A DNA stretch of 64,000 nucleotides from JBCCGR01 sp039029195 (GCA_039029195.1 JBCCGR010000019.1:1-64000), one strand, 5' to 3'; shown: positions 54,092 to 63,354, counted from the first letter of the stretch. The notes: a model not told the origin generated them from the letters alone. A program made the numbers and translations.

Positions 54092-54961
54092 TCAGCCCCC
54101 CAGGAAAAGCTGACCGACTTTCGGGTTGGCCAGAAGCTCGTCGCCCGAACCGGCGATGGCGATTTCACCTGACACCAGCACATAGCCGATATCGGCAAAT
54201 TCCAGTCCCTTCTTGGCGTTCTGCTCCACCATGATGATGGTCTTGCCTTCATTGTGTTGAAGGTCGTGCAGGATCTCAAACACCATATCAATGAAGCGCG
54301 GCTCGAGGCCAATGGACGGTTCATCCACCAGCAACACATCCGGGTTCATCACGAGCGCACGGGAGATCTCGAGTAGTCGACGCTCACCGCCGGACAGGAC
54401 CTTGGCCTGATGTTTGCGGCGCGCGGCGAGACGAGGATATTTCTCGAAAACCTGTTCCGCAGCTTCTTTTGCCTGTGCGGGCTGATCTTTCAGAAATCCG
54501 CCCATCCAGAGATTTTCTTCAACCGTCATGCCTGGAAAAACTGACTTGTCCTGCAGGATGTAGGCAATTCCTGCCTGACGCAGCTTTTCGTTTGGAGACA
54601 GAGACGTCACATCTGTGCGGCCGTCGCCCACATAGATGTTGCCGGAAAAGATGTTGTTGAAACCGAAAATTGCGTGAAGCACAGTCGACTTCCCGGCGCC
54701 GTTCGGACCAATCAGGCAAAGCGATTGTTTTCGGCCCACACGCAAATTGATGTTGTGCAGGATTTCCATCTTGCCATAACCGGCATTGAGATTTTCGATG
54801 GAGACGTAAGGATCGCCATCCACCAGCGCATCAAGTTGCTCGACGGATACTTCCTGTGCGATCTCTGCGACCTGCCGCGTGACCTCGTCGACGGAAATAA
54901 CAGTTTCAACGCCACCACCACCGTAGCCTGAGACGTTCTTTTCTGAGTTTTGTTCGCTCAT
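54092..54961 (-). CDS. livF: Branched-chain/urea-type ABC transporter ATP-binding protein
   Basis: 289 residues. Walker A LIGPNGAGKST, signature LSGGERRLLEISRAL, Walker B VLLVDEPSIGLEP and switch His-equivalent IIMVEQN match LivF. An N-terminal extension of about 45 residues precedes the ATPase fold (VISVDEVTRQVAEIAQEVS) and is unusual for LivF. Its ATG shares one base with the livG stop. It powers the importer with LivG as the second ATPase. Confidence 0.93.
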   Translation of the reverse strand: MSEQNSEKNVSGYGGGGVETVISVDEVTRQVAEIAQEVSVEQLDALVDGDPYVSIENLNAGYGKMEILHNINLRVGRKQSLCLIGPNGAGKSTVLHAIFGFNNIFSGNIYVGDGRTDVTSLSPNEKLRQAGIAYILQDKSVFPGMTVEENLWMGGFLKDQPAQAKEAAEQVFEKYPRLAARRKHQAKVLSGGERRLLEISRALVMNPDVLLVDEPSIGLEPRFIDMVFEILHDLQHNEGKTIIMVEQNAKKGLEFADIGYVLVSGEIAIAGSGDELLANPKVGQLFLGG

Positions 54962-55704
54962 CAGTGCGCTCCCAGATAGGCATCGATCACACGCTGATCA
55001 TTCTGGATGTTTTCCGGCGGCCCCTCCGCCAGCAGCTCCCCATGGGCGAGACAATAGATGTGATCGGCCATGTTCATGATCACACGCATATTGTGCTCAA
55101 TGATAAAGAGTGTGATGCCAAATTCCGAATTTGCGCGTTTCAGCCGGTCAATCAGGCCATTGATCAATGTCGGGTTGATACCGGCTGTTGGCTCATCAAG
55201 AAGCAGAACAGTTGGCTCGTTCATGAGTGCCATAGCGAACTCAAGCAGCTTTTGCTGCCCGAAGGACAAGGAGCCGGAACGTAGGAAACGCTTTTCGTAA
55301 AGACCGACGAAATCGAGAAGGTTTTCTGCCCGTTCGCGATCTTCAGCCGTGTTGCGGCTTAGCGTGTCGAGAAAGCTCATCTTGCGATGGGGCAGCGAGA
55401 TCAGCATGTTTTCCACACAGTTCATCGCCCCATAAATGCGGGTCTGTTGGAAGGTTCGCAAAAGACCGAGCCGGGCAATTTCCGGCACCAGCATTCTGGA
55501 GATTTCCTGCCCCTGAAAGCGGATGGATCCGCTATCGATGGGGTGGTAGCCAACAATCGAGTTGAACAAAGTTGTCTTGCCGGAGCCATTGGGTCCAATC
55601 AAGCCGGTGATACCGCCGCTTTCAACCGTGATGGAGATGTCCTTGTTGGCGACGACGCCACCATAGGATTTCGAAACGCCGGAGACTTCAATGATCCTGG
55701 TCAT
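54961..55704 (-). CDS. livG: Branched-chain/urea-type ABC transporter ATP-binding protein
   Basis: 247 residues. Walker A LIGPNGSGKTT, signature LSFGQQKLLEFAMAL, Walker B VLLLDEPTAGINP and IEHNMRV. The LSFGQQ variant of the signature is standard in LivG. Overlaps the livM stop by four bases (ATGA), so the operon is tightly coupled. Confidence 0.95.
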   Translation of the reverse strand: MTRIIEVSGVSKSYGGVVANKDISITVESGGITGLIGPNGSGKTTLFNSIVGYHPIDSGSIRFQGQEISRMLVPEIARLGLLRTFQQTRIYGAMNCVENMLISLPHRKMSFLDTLSRNTAEDRERAENLLDFVGLYEKRFLRSGSLSFGQQKLLEFAMALMNEPTVLLLDEPTAGINPTLINGLIDRLKRANSEFGITLFIIEHNMRVIMNMADHIYCLAHGELLAEGPPENIQNDQRVIDAYLGAH

Positions 55705-56747
55705 TGGGCAGCCTCCGCAGCTTTCTCTTTTTCCTCAACTTTGATCCCGAACCATTCCGGCTTGTTGTGCCTTAGCCAGCCCATCAAACCATCCTGGAAG
55801 AACACCACGACAACCACGATGAGCGCGCCAAGCGCCACCCATTGCCAGCCAAGGAAGTAGTTCCAAGTTACCTCCTTGAAGACATGGAACATCAACGCAC
55901 CGATCACCGGCCCCCACAGTGTGCCCTTACCACCAAGCAGCACGCAAACAACCATGAAGATGCCAAGGTTAATGGTCTGATACGCCGTTTCCAGCGGTTC
56001 GAAGTGAATGAGCTGGAAGGCTGAAATCGAACCGGCAGCTCCCACAAAGAAAGCGGCCATGGCCCAGGTCACCAGCTTGTAGCGCATGGTGTGAATGCCC
56101 ATGGCTTCGGCCTTTTCCTCATCGTCGCGGATGGCATTCATCGCCGCACCGAAGCGCGTTGTGTAAAGCCACCTCAGAAAGAGAAAGAGAACGACGCCAA
56201 GCGCTGCATAAAGGAAATAGATGAGCAGTTTGAAGTCGTCGAAATTGTCGCCGGGATAGTTGGGCATGGAAATTCCCTGCCCGCCGCCAACCCAGTCCCA
56301 GTTGGAAACAAGCTCACCGGCCGCAATCGCAACCCCCAGTGTGCCAATGGCAAAATAGGGCCCGCGCAGACCAAAGGTGACCCAGCCAACAATGACAGCA
56401 CAGATGGCGCAGAAGATGCCTGCTCCAATCGTGCCGAGCACAAGGCCTGTGTAATACTGTCCGGCCGTGAACTTGAAGATACCGCCACCGGCAGCATCGG
56501 TGTATTCGCCCACGTTGTAGGCCAGGCCGATGGTGATAACGGCGGAGACATACATCCCCGTGCCATAGAAGAATATGTTGCCGAGCGAGTTGTACCCCAT
56601 CTGGCCGCCTGTCATGTCCCATGTCAGGGCCACGATGATCATCAGCCACAGGGTCGCAAGCTGCGTGCTGAAGGCGGGCGCAATAAATGGTGCCAACACA
56701 ATGATGATCGCGAGCACGCCGTAAAGAAGCGATTTTTGCATAGCCAT
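55701..56747 (-). CDS. livM: Branched-chain/urea-type ABC transporter permease
   Basis: 348 residues from the ATG at 56747, preceded by GGGGAAGGG; a longer open frame to 57035 overlaps livH and is rejected. About eight to ten hydrophobic helices; the cytoplasmic loop FGAAMNAIRDDEEKAEAMGIHTMRYKL is the LivM coupling motif. Pairs with LivH to form the channel. Confidence 0.93.
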   Translation of the reverse strand: MAMQKSLLYGVLAIIIVLAPFIAPAFSTQLATLWLMIIVALTWDMTGGQMGYNSLGNIFFYGTGMYVSAVITIGLAYNVGEYTDAAGGGIFKFTAGQYYTGLVLGTIGAGIFCAICAVIVGWVTFGLRGPYFAIGTLGVAIAAGELVSNWDWVGGGQGISMPNYPGDNFDDFKLLIYFLYAALGVVLFLFLRWLYTTRFGAAMNAIRDDEEKAEAMGIHTMRYKLVTWAMAAFFVGAAGSISAFQLIHFEPLETAYQTINLGIFMVVCVLLGGKGTLWGPVIGALMFHVFKEVTWNYFLGWQWVALGALIVVVVVFFQDGLMGWLRHNKPEWFGIKVEEKEKAAEAAQ

Positions 56748-56758
56748 GATCCCTTCCC

Positions 56759-57847
56759 CTACTGCAGAACCTGGCGCTTGCGCCGTTGTTGCAACAACCG
56801 CACCACAAGAACAATGAGAAGGAGCAGGACCGCGATCGCCTGCTGGTAGCCAATGCCGAAGATGTGGCTGCCATATTGTTCGGCAGCCCCAATGCCCAGA
56901 CCAGCGGCGATCACGCCCGGCAAATTGCCAAGACCCGCAGCGGTGACTATCACAAATGCTCGGACGGAATAGGTGATGCCGTAGAACGGCTGGATCACCC
57001 AAACCATGACAATGATGGCGCCTGCTGCACCGCAAATTGCCGAGTTAAGCGAAAAGGTGAAGGCGTAGACCCGCTCCGTGTCGATCCCCAAAACCCGTGC
57101 AGCGCGCGGGTCCTGTGCTGTCGCCCGGATCGCCTGTCCCATGCGGCTGTTTTTCATGAACAGAATGACCGCGGTCGCGAGTGCTGCTGCCATCAAAACG
57201 CCGATCAGCTTGGCCACGGGAATGTTCACAATGCCATCGAAGAAGGAGAAGGTTGAATAGCCCAGATCGACACTCTGAGTGTCAGAGCCGAACATCAGGT
57301 TCATGATCTGCGCCATCATGATCGCCAGACCAAAAGTGGTCAGCAGCGACGTGAACAGATCGCGTTCAATGACCCGAGAGATCACCAGATTGTAAATGCC
57401 GCCATTGATAATGAGCAGGACTGCAAGCAGCAGGCCCGACCATTGTGTGATGGACCGACCCAGATCACCACCGCTGGTTACGCCATACATCAGTGCGACA
57501 AATCCGGCGATGGACAGTCCGATCATCAGTTTGGAATTGGCGCGTGCTATCTTGTGAATTGCTGTGCCGTGCAATGCACCGCCGAGCAGGGCCATGATCA
57601 CGAGGGCAACGGGTACACCCAGCAACGGGTTCATCCCCTGACCAGCCATCCACCATGACACATAGCCGCCGGCGATTACGAAGTCGCCCTGAGCCAGGTT
57701 TTTGACGTTCATCACGCCCCAGACCAGCGCCAAACCGTATGCCGCGAGCGCAAACAGTGCGCCAATCATGATTCCGTCGACCAGAATGGCCAGATTGACC
57801 ACTGGGAACTCGGCGAGAAGCTTTAAATTGAACCAGATCTGATCCAT
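56759..57847 (-). CDS. livH: Branched-chain/urea-type ABC transporter permease
   Basis: 362 residues with about eight to nine helices. The coupling loop reads SRMGQAIRATAQDPRAARVLGIDTERVYAF, as in LivH. Longer than E. coli LivH by about 50 residues at the N-terminus. It is 142 bases downstream of the binding-protein gene, with a strong hairpin in between. Confidence 0.92.
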   Translation of the reverse strand: MDQIWFNLKLLAEFPVVNLAILVDGIMIGALFALAAYGLALVWGVMNVKNLAQGDFVIAGGYVSWWMAGQGMNPLLGVPVALVIMALLGGALHGTAIHKIARANSKLMIGLSIAGFVALMYGVTSGGDLGRSITQWSGLLLAVLLIINGGIYNLVISRVIERDLFTSLLTTFGLAIMMAQIMNLMFGSDTQSVDLGYSTFSFFDGIVNIPVAKLIGVLMAAALATAVILFMKNSRMGQAIRATAQDPRAARVLGIDTERVYAFTFSLNSAICGAAGAIIVMVWVIQPFYGITYSVRAFVIVTAAGLGNLPGVIAAGLGIGAAEQYGSHIFGIGYQQAIAVLLLLIVLVVRLLQQRRKRQVLQ

Positions 57848-57940
57848 CGGATCAGCACCCTCCCCTAGGAAGCCCGGTTGTTCTTATTAAGGTCGTTGCA
57901 TTCCGGGCAAATGCCGACAGTCAGATTTGGGCAGGTTGAG

Positions 57941-57968
57941 AAAAGGCCGGGGATTTCCCCGGCCTTTT
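57941..57968 (-). terminator. Strong hairpin between binding-protein and permease genes
   Basis: Arms AAAAGGCCGGGG and CCCCGGCCTTTT with a four-base loop; symmetrical, so usable on both strands. It follows the binding-protein stop by about 20 bases and probably ends or attenuates part of its transcription. Confidence 0.85.
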
Positions 57969-57989
57969 ATTAGCGTTCGACTGAATGCC

Positions 57990-59216
57990 TTATTTGCGTG
58001 GCCAGTTCAGCGGATGCGATGCAAATGCAGATGGAGCAACCACATTGTAGGCGCCATTCTGAATCTGACGCAGCACCATCGGCTTGGCGATGTTGTTGCC
58101 GTTTTCCGAGAACCTGATGTTGCCGTAGAAGGTCTTCATGTCCGTTGCGGCGATCGCATCACGAAGCTTGTCCTTGTCCAGCGTTCCGGCGCGCTCAAAC
58201 GCGTCTTTGAACACGTAAACAGCAGCCGATGCCTGAGCGGTCTGATAAGGAACCTTTTTGGATGCATATTCCGGATAAGCTGCCTTGAACTCTTTTTCGT
58301 AGTTCGAAGCTGAGCCGAAAATCGGATCCTCATAGGTCAGGGTCTCTGCCCACTGGGTGGAGCACAGGATGTCGTTTGCAGCATCTCCAAAGTTACCGGT
58401 CACGTCTGCGGCTTCGCAATGTGTGATGGCAACCATTGGAACCGATACTTTTTGCTCGCCAATCTGGCGAACAGCGGTAGCCGCACCCTTGGAGTGGCCT
58501 GAAACGATCAGCACGTCCGGCTTCACCAGTTTCACCTTCGTGAGGATGGCAGACATATCGGAGAGGTCGCGCGGCAGTTTTTCATCCACAACAATCTGCA
58601 TGCCCAGCTTCTTGGCATCGTCAAGAACACCTGCGCGAATGTCGAGCGAGAACGGGTCGTTCTCAACGGCTACAGCGACTTTCACAGTCGACGGGTCCTT
58701 ACCGTTTTCCTTGGCCTTTTCAGCCGCAAGCGTGATTGCGGACGCAAGATACTGTTCAGACGTGGAAAGCACGGCAAACAGATATTTGTAACCCTTGTTG
58801 AAAAGCGAACGCGAAGCGCCTTCTGCTTCAACCATCGGGATCTTGTATTTCTCCGTCACCGGCGCGATCGCCTTGGTAAGACCGGATGAATATGGCCCAA
58901 GCATATACTGGACTTTGTCCTGATTGATCAGACGCTCGGCCAGCGTGGCACCACGGTCACCCTTGGACTCATCATCATAGTAGATGACACGGAAATTGTA
59001 GCACTTGTCGCCAATTTTCACGCCGCCATTTTCGTCGATCTTCTTGATCGCGAATTCATAGCCGTTTTTCGCGTGAACACCGTTGGTGGCGTACTTGCCG
59101 GTCAGTGAAATGGCAGAGCCAAGAACGAGTTCCTCGCAGTCAGCAGCCATAGCGGTGGAAGCCGTGGCGAACAGGGCACCGGCGGCATAGGCCAAAACCG
59201 AAGTTTTGAATTTCAT
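57990..59216 (-). CDS. livK: Branched-chain/urea-type ABC transporter substrate-binding protein
   Basis: 408 residues from the ATG at 59216 (GGGAGGAAAACACCA upstream). A leader ends about TAMAA. The type I periplasmic-binding fold is seen in LVLGSAISLTGKYATNGVHAKNGYEFAI, IYYDDESKGDRGATLAERLI, and YMLGPYSSGLTKAIAPV. Such proteins bind branched-chain amino acids, but members also bind amides, urea or aromatic acids, so the ligand is not fixed. First gene of a five-gene liv operon. Confidence 0.93.
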   Translation of the reverse strand: MKFKTSVLAYAAGALFATASTAMAADCEELVLGSAISLTGKYATNGVHAKNGYEFAIKKIDENGGVKIGDKCYNFRVIYYDDESKGDRGATLAERLINQDKVQYMLGPYSSGLTKAIAPVTEKYKIPMVEAEGASRSLFNKGYKYLFAVLSTSEQYLASAITLAAEKAKENGKDPSTVKVAVAVENDPFSLDIRAGVLDDAKKLGMQIVVDEKLPRDLSDMSAILTKVKLVKPDVLIVSGHSKGAATAVRQIGEQKVSVPMVAITHCEAADVTGNFGDAANDILCSTQWAETLTYEDPIFGSASNYEKEFKAAYPEYASKKVPYQTAQASAAVYVFKDAFERAGTLDKDKLRDAIAATDMKTFYGNIRFSENGNNIAKPMVLRQIQNGAYNVVAPSAFASHPLNWPRK

Positions 59217-59476
59217 TGGTGTTTTCCTCCCAACACGTTTTTTGCGCAATCCTTCACCCTATTCTGGCGGGACGGAACTCCCCTCAAGGCCGGACATTGC
59301 GTCCGGCGCTCGATACCGCGTCAAAAGCGACGGATTGCATTCATCACTATGTCATCGGGATTTTGGGAAGTAAACGCCTATTGAGTGGCGGCTGGTTGAG
59401 AATTTTGGTCTCAATAATTTGCAGATTTATGGAATCAATACCGAGCTTGGAATTCCGCCAAGCTTGGAAAACAAAA
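59217..59476. other. Leader region of the liv operon with two inverted repeats
   Basis: No gene. It must carry the livK promoter. Two inverted repeats stand out: TTGAGA-N7-TCTCAA (59396-59414) and AGCTTGG-N7-CCAAGCT (59444-59464). Both have seven-base spacers and could be operators. The first lies about 180 bases before livK. The second is close to the phaB terminator. Confidence 0.4.
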
Positions 59477-59499
59477 ATGCCGCCCGAAATGGGCGGCAT
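59477..59499 (-). terminator. Rho-independent terminator of phaB
   Basis: On the minus strand ATGCCGCCC and GGGCGGCAT form a nine-pair stem with a five-base loop, followed by TTTTGTTTTCC. It lies 42 bases past the phaB stop. Confidence 0.88.
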
Positions 59500-59540
59500 C
59501 GATCATTTGCTCTGCAACGGACGTTACAAGCGTAAACGCA

Positions 59541-60287
59541 TCAGTACATGTGCTGACCGCCATTGATTGAAATGGTGGAGCCGGTGATGAATTTGGAATC
59601 TTCACGCACCAGGAACCAGACAGCACGAGCAATCTCAAGCGGGTCGCCGAGACGGCCAACCGGAACAGTGCTGATGATTTTTTCCAGAACATTTTCAGGC
59701 ACCGCCGCAACCATATCTGTTGCCACATAGCCCGGGGCAACGGCATTGACGGTCACTCCATAGCGTGCACCTTCCTGTGCCATAGCTTTGGTCATGCCGA
59801 ATACGCCTGCCTTTGCAGCGCAATAGTTCACCTGGCCGTACTGGCCAGCCTGACCGTTGACCGACGAAATGTTGACGATGCGGCCAAATTTTTCAGCGAG
59901 CATGGTTTCCCAGACAGCCTTCGACATGTTGAAGACGGACGTTAGGTTGGTCTGAATGACCGACATCCAGTTGTCGTACGACATTTTACGCAAAGTGCCA
60001 TCGCGGGTGATGCCAGCATTGTTGATGAGCACGGTGACCGGACCATGAGCTTCGGAAATTTCTGCAACTGCAGCCTGACAGGCGTCAAAATCAGACACAT
60101 CCCACTGGTAGGCCGGAATGCCGGTTTCCTCGGTAAAGGCGGCCGCTTTGGATTTGTCGCCACCGTACCCGGCAACAACATTGTAGCCGCGATCTTTCAG
60201 CAGTTCGGCAATGCCTTGTCCGATGCCGCGTGTGCCACCAGTCACGAGGGCGGTGCGGGATGGATTTTCTTCAGCGGGAATAGTCAT
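59541..60287 (-). CDS. phaB: Acetoacetyl-CoA reductase (NADPH-type SDR)
   Basis: 248 residues from the ATG at 60287, after GGAGGAAC. It reduces acetoacetyl-CoA to (R)-3-hydroxybutyryl-CoA, the PHA monomer. SDR motifs are VTGGTRGIGQGIA, NNAGITRD, the active Ser in NISSVNGQAGQ, and YGQVNYCAAKAG with the YxxxK pair. The family also holds FabG; the PhaB-type ends SINGGQHMY and the segment QTNLTSVFNMSKAVWETM support PhaB. phaA (thiolase) is not adjacent, unlike the common phaAB operon. A longer frame to 60380 is rejected. Confidence 0.93.
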   Translation of the reverse strand: MTIPAEENPSRTALVTGGTRGIGQGIAELLKDRGYNVVAGYGGDKSKAAAFTEETGIPAYQWDVSDFDACQAAVAEISEAHGPVTVLINNAGITRDGTLRKMSYDNWMSVIQTNLTSVFNMSKAVWETMLAEKFGRIVNISSVNGQAGQYGQVNYCAAKAGVFGMTKAMAQEGARYGVTVNAVAPGYVATDMVAAVPENVLEKIISTVPVGRLGDPLEIARAVWFLVREDSKFITGSTISINGGQHMY

Positions 60288-60413
60288 AATTGGTGTTCCT
60301 CCACTTTGGGCTTTGGGGATGGGATCAAGAATGGTGCCCCCATGCCACAAGAGTCCACCTAGCAAATAGAACAACACCATTGGGGCAGCCCTGCGCCCAA
60401 TGCATGGGTGTGA

Positions 60414-60423
60414 TTTGCTGCAT
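60414..60423. promoter_or_regulatory. PhaR-like element upstream of phaB
   Basis: TTTGCTGCAT, the reverse complement of ATGCAGCAAA found twice before phasin. It lies about 130 bases before phaB. A single short match, so tentative. Confidence 0.35.
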
Positions 60424-60554
60424 TAATGGAGGAGATGTTCTTTCAGACATCGCGCTGAAGATTGACTGCCATCTTTGCAGGTGATGAGCTGCGTTCGGAA
60501 TCGAACATTTCACGTGGTTGTTCTGGAAATTACATCACCGTATAGGATTGATGC

Positions 60555-60794
60555 ATGACTCAACACTATTCCTCTAACGACGAAAACGGCAACGGAAGGT
60601 TGGATTCAGTTCTGAAACGCATTGGCTTGTCGAAGGAGGCGTTTGCCGCTGAAGAGGCTCTTGGTCGTGGGCTCGAGTGGCATGAACAGTTTCTCATTAG
60701 CGTCGATCAGGGGTTGTCGGAGGCAGAGCGAGGCGAGTTTGTGGCCCTGGACAAGGTGCAGGTTGCGCTGAACAAGTATCGTCCGACAATCTGA
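60555..60794 (+). CDS. Candidate antitoxin of a ParDE/RelBE-like pair
   Basis: 79 residues, its stop sharing one base with the toxin start (TGATG). The C-terminal 50 residues (WHEQFLISVDQGLSEAERGEFVALDKVQVALNKY) match the tail pattern of CopG/ParD antitoxins, but the N-terminus lacks a recognisable ribbon-helix-helix. The identification rests mainly on the next gene. Confidence 0.6.
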   Translation: MTQHYSSNDENGNGRLDSVLKRIGLSKEAFAAEEALGRGLEWHEQFLISVDQGLSEAERGEFVALDKVQVALNKYRPTI

Positions 60795-61051
60795 TGCACA
60801 CCAAATGGACAGCAAACGCCTTACGCGAACTGATGGAAATTCAGGACGAGATTGGCAAAGACAACCCGTTTCGAGCCTTTCGGGTCGCGGCAGGCATCAA
60901 TGAGCAGATTGAGAAACTGAAGCTGATGCCAGAGCTGGGTGGTGCCGGGCGCGTTGATCAGACCCGGGAATTGTTGATTTGCGACGGGGCGTATGTCGTC
61001 GTGTTCAGAATGACAGGCGATGTTGAAATTCTGGCGCTTCGCGTGAACTAG
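60794..61051 (+). CDS. ParE/RelE-family toxin-like protein
   Basis: 85 residues. The typical fold is visible: HTKWTANALRELMEIQDEIG helix, ALRVAAGINEQIEKLKLMPELGGAGRV, then LLICDGAYVVVFRMTGDVEILALRVN. ParE toxins poison gyrase and RelE toxins cut mRNA; the lack of a clear RelE catalytic set favours ParE. It is convergent with a GNAT gene 36 bases away. Confidence 0.82.
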   Translation: MHTKWTANALRELMEIQDEIGKDNPFRAFRVAAGINEQIEKLKLMPELGGAGRVDQTRELLICDGAYVVVFRMTGDVEILALRVN

Positions 61052-61087
61052 TGCGTGTCACCCAAAGTGGATGCCGGTTCGCTTTTG

Positions 61088-61549
61088 TCACAAGTTCAGC
61101 TTCAAACCTTCGTGGCTCGCCACAAATCCCAATCGCTCGTAAAACCGAATAGCGTCCTTTCGTGACTTATCGCTGGTCAGCTGAACCAATCCGCAACCTT
61201 TCGCGCGTGCCTGCGCAATCCCGTGTTCGACCATCTGGCGGCCGTATCCTGCATCGCGAAATTCTGAGTGAACACGCACGCTTTCGATCATTGCACGCCA
61301 GCTTCCTTTCCTCGATAGGCCGGGAACAAATGTGAGCTGATAGCACCCGGCAATGCGGCCATCGACATCGAGGATGAAAAGGCGCTGGCAGGGATCCCGA
61401 TCGATTGCGTCAAAGGCCGCCTGATAGTCGGGATGAATGCCGCCACCCATATGCTCCCGCAATTGGCCCAGCGGATCGTCGCGCAACATTTCAATGGTCG
61501 TTTCAAGATCTTCCTGCACCGCTTCGCGAAACGTTGGTTCAGAGTTCAT
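61088..61549 (-). CDS. GNAT-family N-acetyltransferase
   Basis: 153 residues. The acetyl-CoA-binding loop is VHSEFRDAGYGRQMVEHGIAQARAKG, matching the Q/RxxGxG/A motif A, and the end ITSDKSRKDAIRFYERLGF is motif B. It acetylates an unknown amine substrate. It may act on small molecules or proteins; no resistance-type residue set can be read. Confidence 0.87.
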   Translation of the reverse strand: MNSEPTFREAVQEDLETTIEMLRDDPLGQLREHMGGGIHPDYQAAFDAIDRDPCQRLFILDVDGRIAGCYQLTFVPGLSRKGSWRAMIESVRVHSEFRDAGYGRQMVEHGIAQARAKGCGLVQLTSDKSRKDAIRFYERLGFVASHEGLKLNL

Positions 61550-61823
61550 TTGCTGTTCGCTTCATTGAGTTTGAGAACTGTCGGAGTTTGTGAAGGCTCT
61601 CCTAGATGCTGACACTTATGCTTCCCCCAATGCCTGCTGATCAATCTATTGCGGTCTTGCGAGCCAGATTTGCTGGATGAATTGACAGTGTAGTCAATTT
61701 TTGATCAACTGATAAAAATTTTGCTGATTGGTGGCGATTCTACCTCGGCAACAACATTGGTCTGAATTGGGATTAGCGGATCGCATCGTTCGTTGCGTTC
61801 CGACGACACACTGAAACGGTTGA

Positions 61824-62741
61824 GTGATCAGTATCGAACCTCCCGGAGAAAGGGCCAGCCACTGGCGAGCACATGCCGCCATGCTGGCCTTTTCATTTTT
61901 GATTTCCTCTTCCTTCACCGTTGGCGAAGCGATCACCGGCACCCTTGATCCCAAAGCTCTGACATTCCTACGCTTTGTGTTGGCTGCATTCATTCTGTTC
62001 CTGATCAGCCGTTTCAGCGGATCGCGATTCCCCGTGCCGACCCTCCGTCATTGGCCGATATTCTTCTGGCTCGGCTTTCTGGTGATGGCCTATTTCGTCC
62101 TGATGTTCGAGGCTCTGCGCCTGACATCCAGTCTCAACACCTCAGCCATCTTTACTTTGGGCCCGGTCGTTACCTGGTTCTTGTCACGACTGTTTTTGGG
62201 TCAGCGCCTTACAGCGGTACAGGCCCTGGCTCTCATAACCGCCGGATTTGGTGCATTGTGGGTGTTGCTTGATGGAGACATCGGTTCGCTTGGTGGTTTC
62301 CGGCCGGGTTGGGGCGAGGTGCTGTTTTTCACGGGCACGGTGTTTTATGCCGCCTATTCGCCGTCGATCCGATTGTTTGGTGGTTCCATTCCGCTACCAA
62401 TCCTCACCTACTGGACCTTCTGGGCGGCGGCAGTTTTGTTACTAATGATCGGCTTTTCTGAAATATCTGCAGCGCCTTGGCTGAGTGTTCCGTGGTGGAC
62501 CTATCTGGGCATTCTTCATTTGGCTGTCTTCACGACGCTTTGTTCATTTTACCTCATTCAGTATGCGAGCCGGTTGCTGCCTTCTGCACGGGTCATGGCC
62601 TACACCTATCTTATTCCAGCATTTGTGGTGCTGCAGAACCTGGTGGTCAAAGGCGAAGTGCCCGCAGCTTCGGTGCTCTTTGGCGTTCTGATTATTGCCG
62701 TCGCGATGATAATACTACAGAAGCCAGCAACCCATAGTTGA
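61824..62741 (+). CDS. EamA/DMT-family transporter
   Basis: 305 residues, about ten hydrophobic helices in two EamA repeats. It starts with GTG at 61824 by length and composition; a later ATG at 61881 would clip the first helix. DMT proteins export metabolites, amino acids or nucleotide sugars. No neighbour fixes the substrate. The 274 bases upstream to the GNAT gene hold no gene. Confidence 0.82.
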   Translation: MISIEPPGERASHWRAHAAMLAFSFLISSSFTVGEAITGTLDPKALTFLRFVLAAFILFLISRFSGSRFPVPTLRHWPIFFWLGFLVMAYFVLMFEALRLTSSLNTSAIFTLGPVVTWFLSRLFLGQRLTAVQALALITAGFGALWVLLDGDIGSLGGFRPGWGEVLFFTGTVFYAAYSPSIRLFGGSIPLPILTYWTFWAAAVLLLMIGFSEISAAPWLSVPWWTYLGILHLAVFTTLCSFYLIQYASRLLPSARVMAYTYLIPAFVVLQNLVVKGEVPAASVLFGVLIIAVAMIILQKPATHS

Positions 62742-62814
62742 ATGGATGTGCTGACGTTCTGTTTGACCAATGTCCTTCAATCTTAAAAGTACGTCCACAA
62801 TGCGGAAAGGGACG

Positions 62815-63354
62815 TCAAAGCAATTTTGCACGTTCTGTTGAAGATAGATTTGGTGATCGCATCTCTGCCCGTCCTCTGCTCTTTATCCTCGCAGCAATTC
62901 GTTTGTGAATTCCCGCCAACAGCACCTCAGACTTTTGACGTACGAATTTTGGAAATTGAGCGGGTTTGTGCACAGTTGGCTGCATTTTCAAACCCGACAG
63001 GTTCGGGTTGCTAACCTCGACGTTGTATACTCCAGAGGCCGAAACGATCGCTCTGAACTTGCAGCTAAATCGCCCAGAGATTTCATAACTGGCGACCCGA
63101 TTTTGGTAGTTTCCACCTGCCAGCAGCTCTTCTGTATCAACTTCAGCACCGCCATCGATGTCAAATTTAATCCTCGCAGACGACGAACCCGAAGACCCGG
63201 ATGAAGAAATTTTGCAGTTCGAAGCCACCCAATACCCCTTTGAGCATCTGTGCTGGATCAAAACTCTCGTTCCAGATGCAGCTGCTGTTAAGTGTGTGGT
63301 GATAATCGTCAGGACTTCTTCTTCAATAAATTTCTCTAAATATTTGTTTGCCAT
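62815..63354 (-). CDS. Orphan hypothetical protein
   Basis: 179 residues from the ATG at 63354. Unrecognised. The N-terminal 60 residues have a serine-rich run (ISSSGSSGSSSARIKF), the centre alternates short strands, and the C-terminus is basic and lysine/arginine-rich. The flank at 63350-63450 is clearly more AT-rich than the rest of the window, which hints at acquired DNA, but the gene itself is not strikingly biased. It sits alone between EamA and RutR genes. The codon pattern supports coding only moderately. Confidence 0.5.
   Translation of the reverse strand: MANKYLEKFIEEEVLTIITTHLTAAASGTRVLIQHRCSKGYWVASNCKISSSGSSGSSSARIKFDIDGGAEVDTEELLAGGNYQNRVASYEISGRFSCKFRAIVSASGVYNVEVSNPNLSGLKMQPTVHKPAQFPKFVRQKSEVLLAGIHKRIAARIKSRGRAEMRSPNLSSTERAKLL

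Noticed and set aside
56748..57035. Upstream extension of livM
   Set aside because: Overlaps livH; GGGGAAGGG and ATG at 56747 give the normal start.
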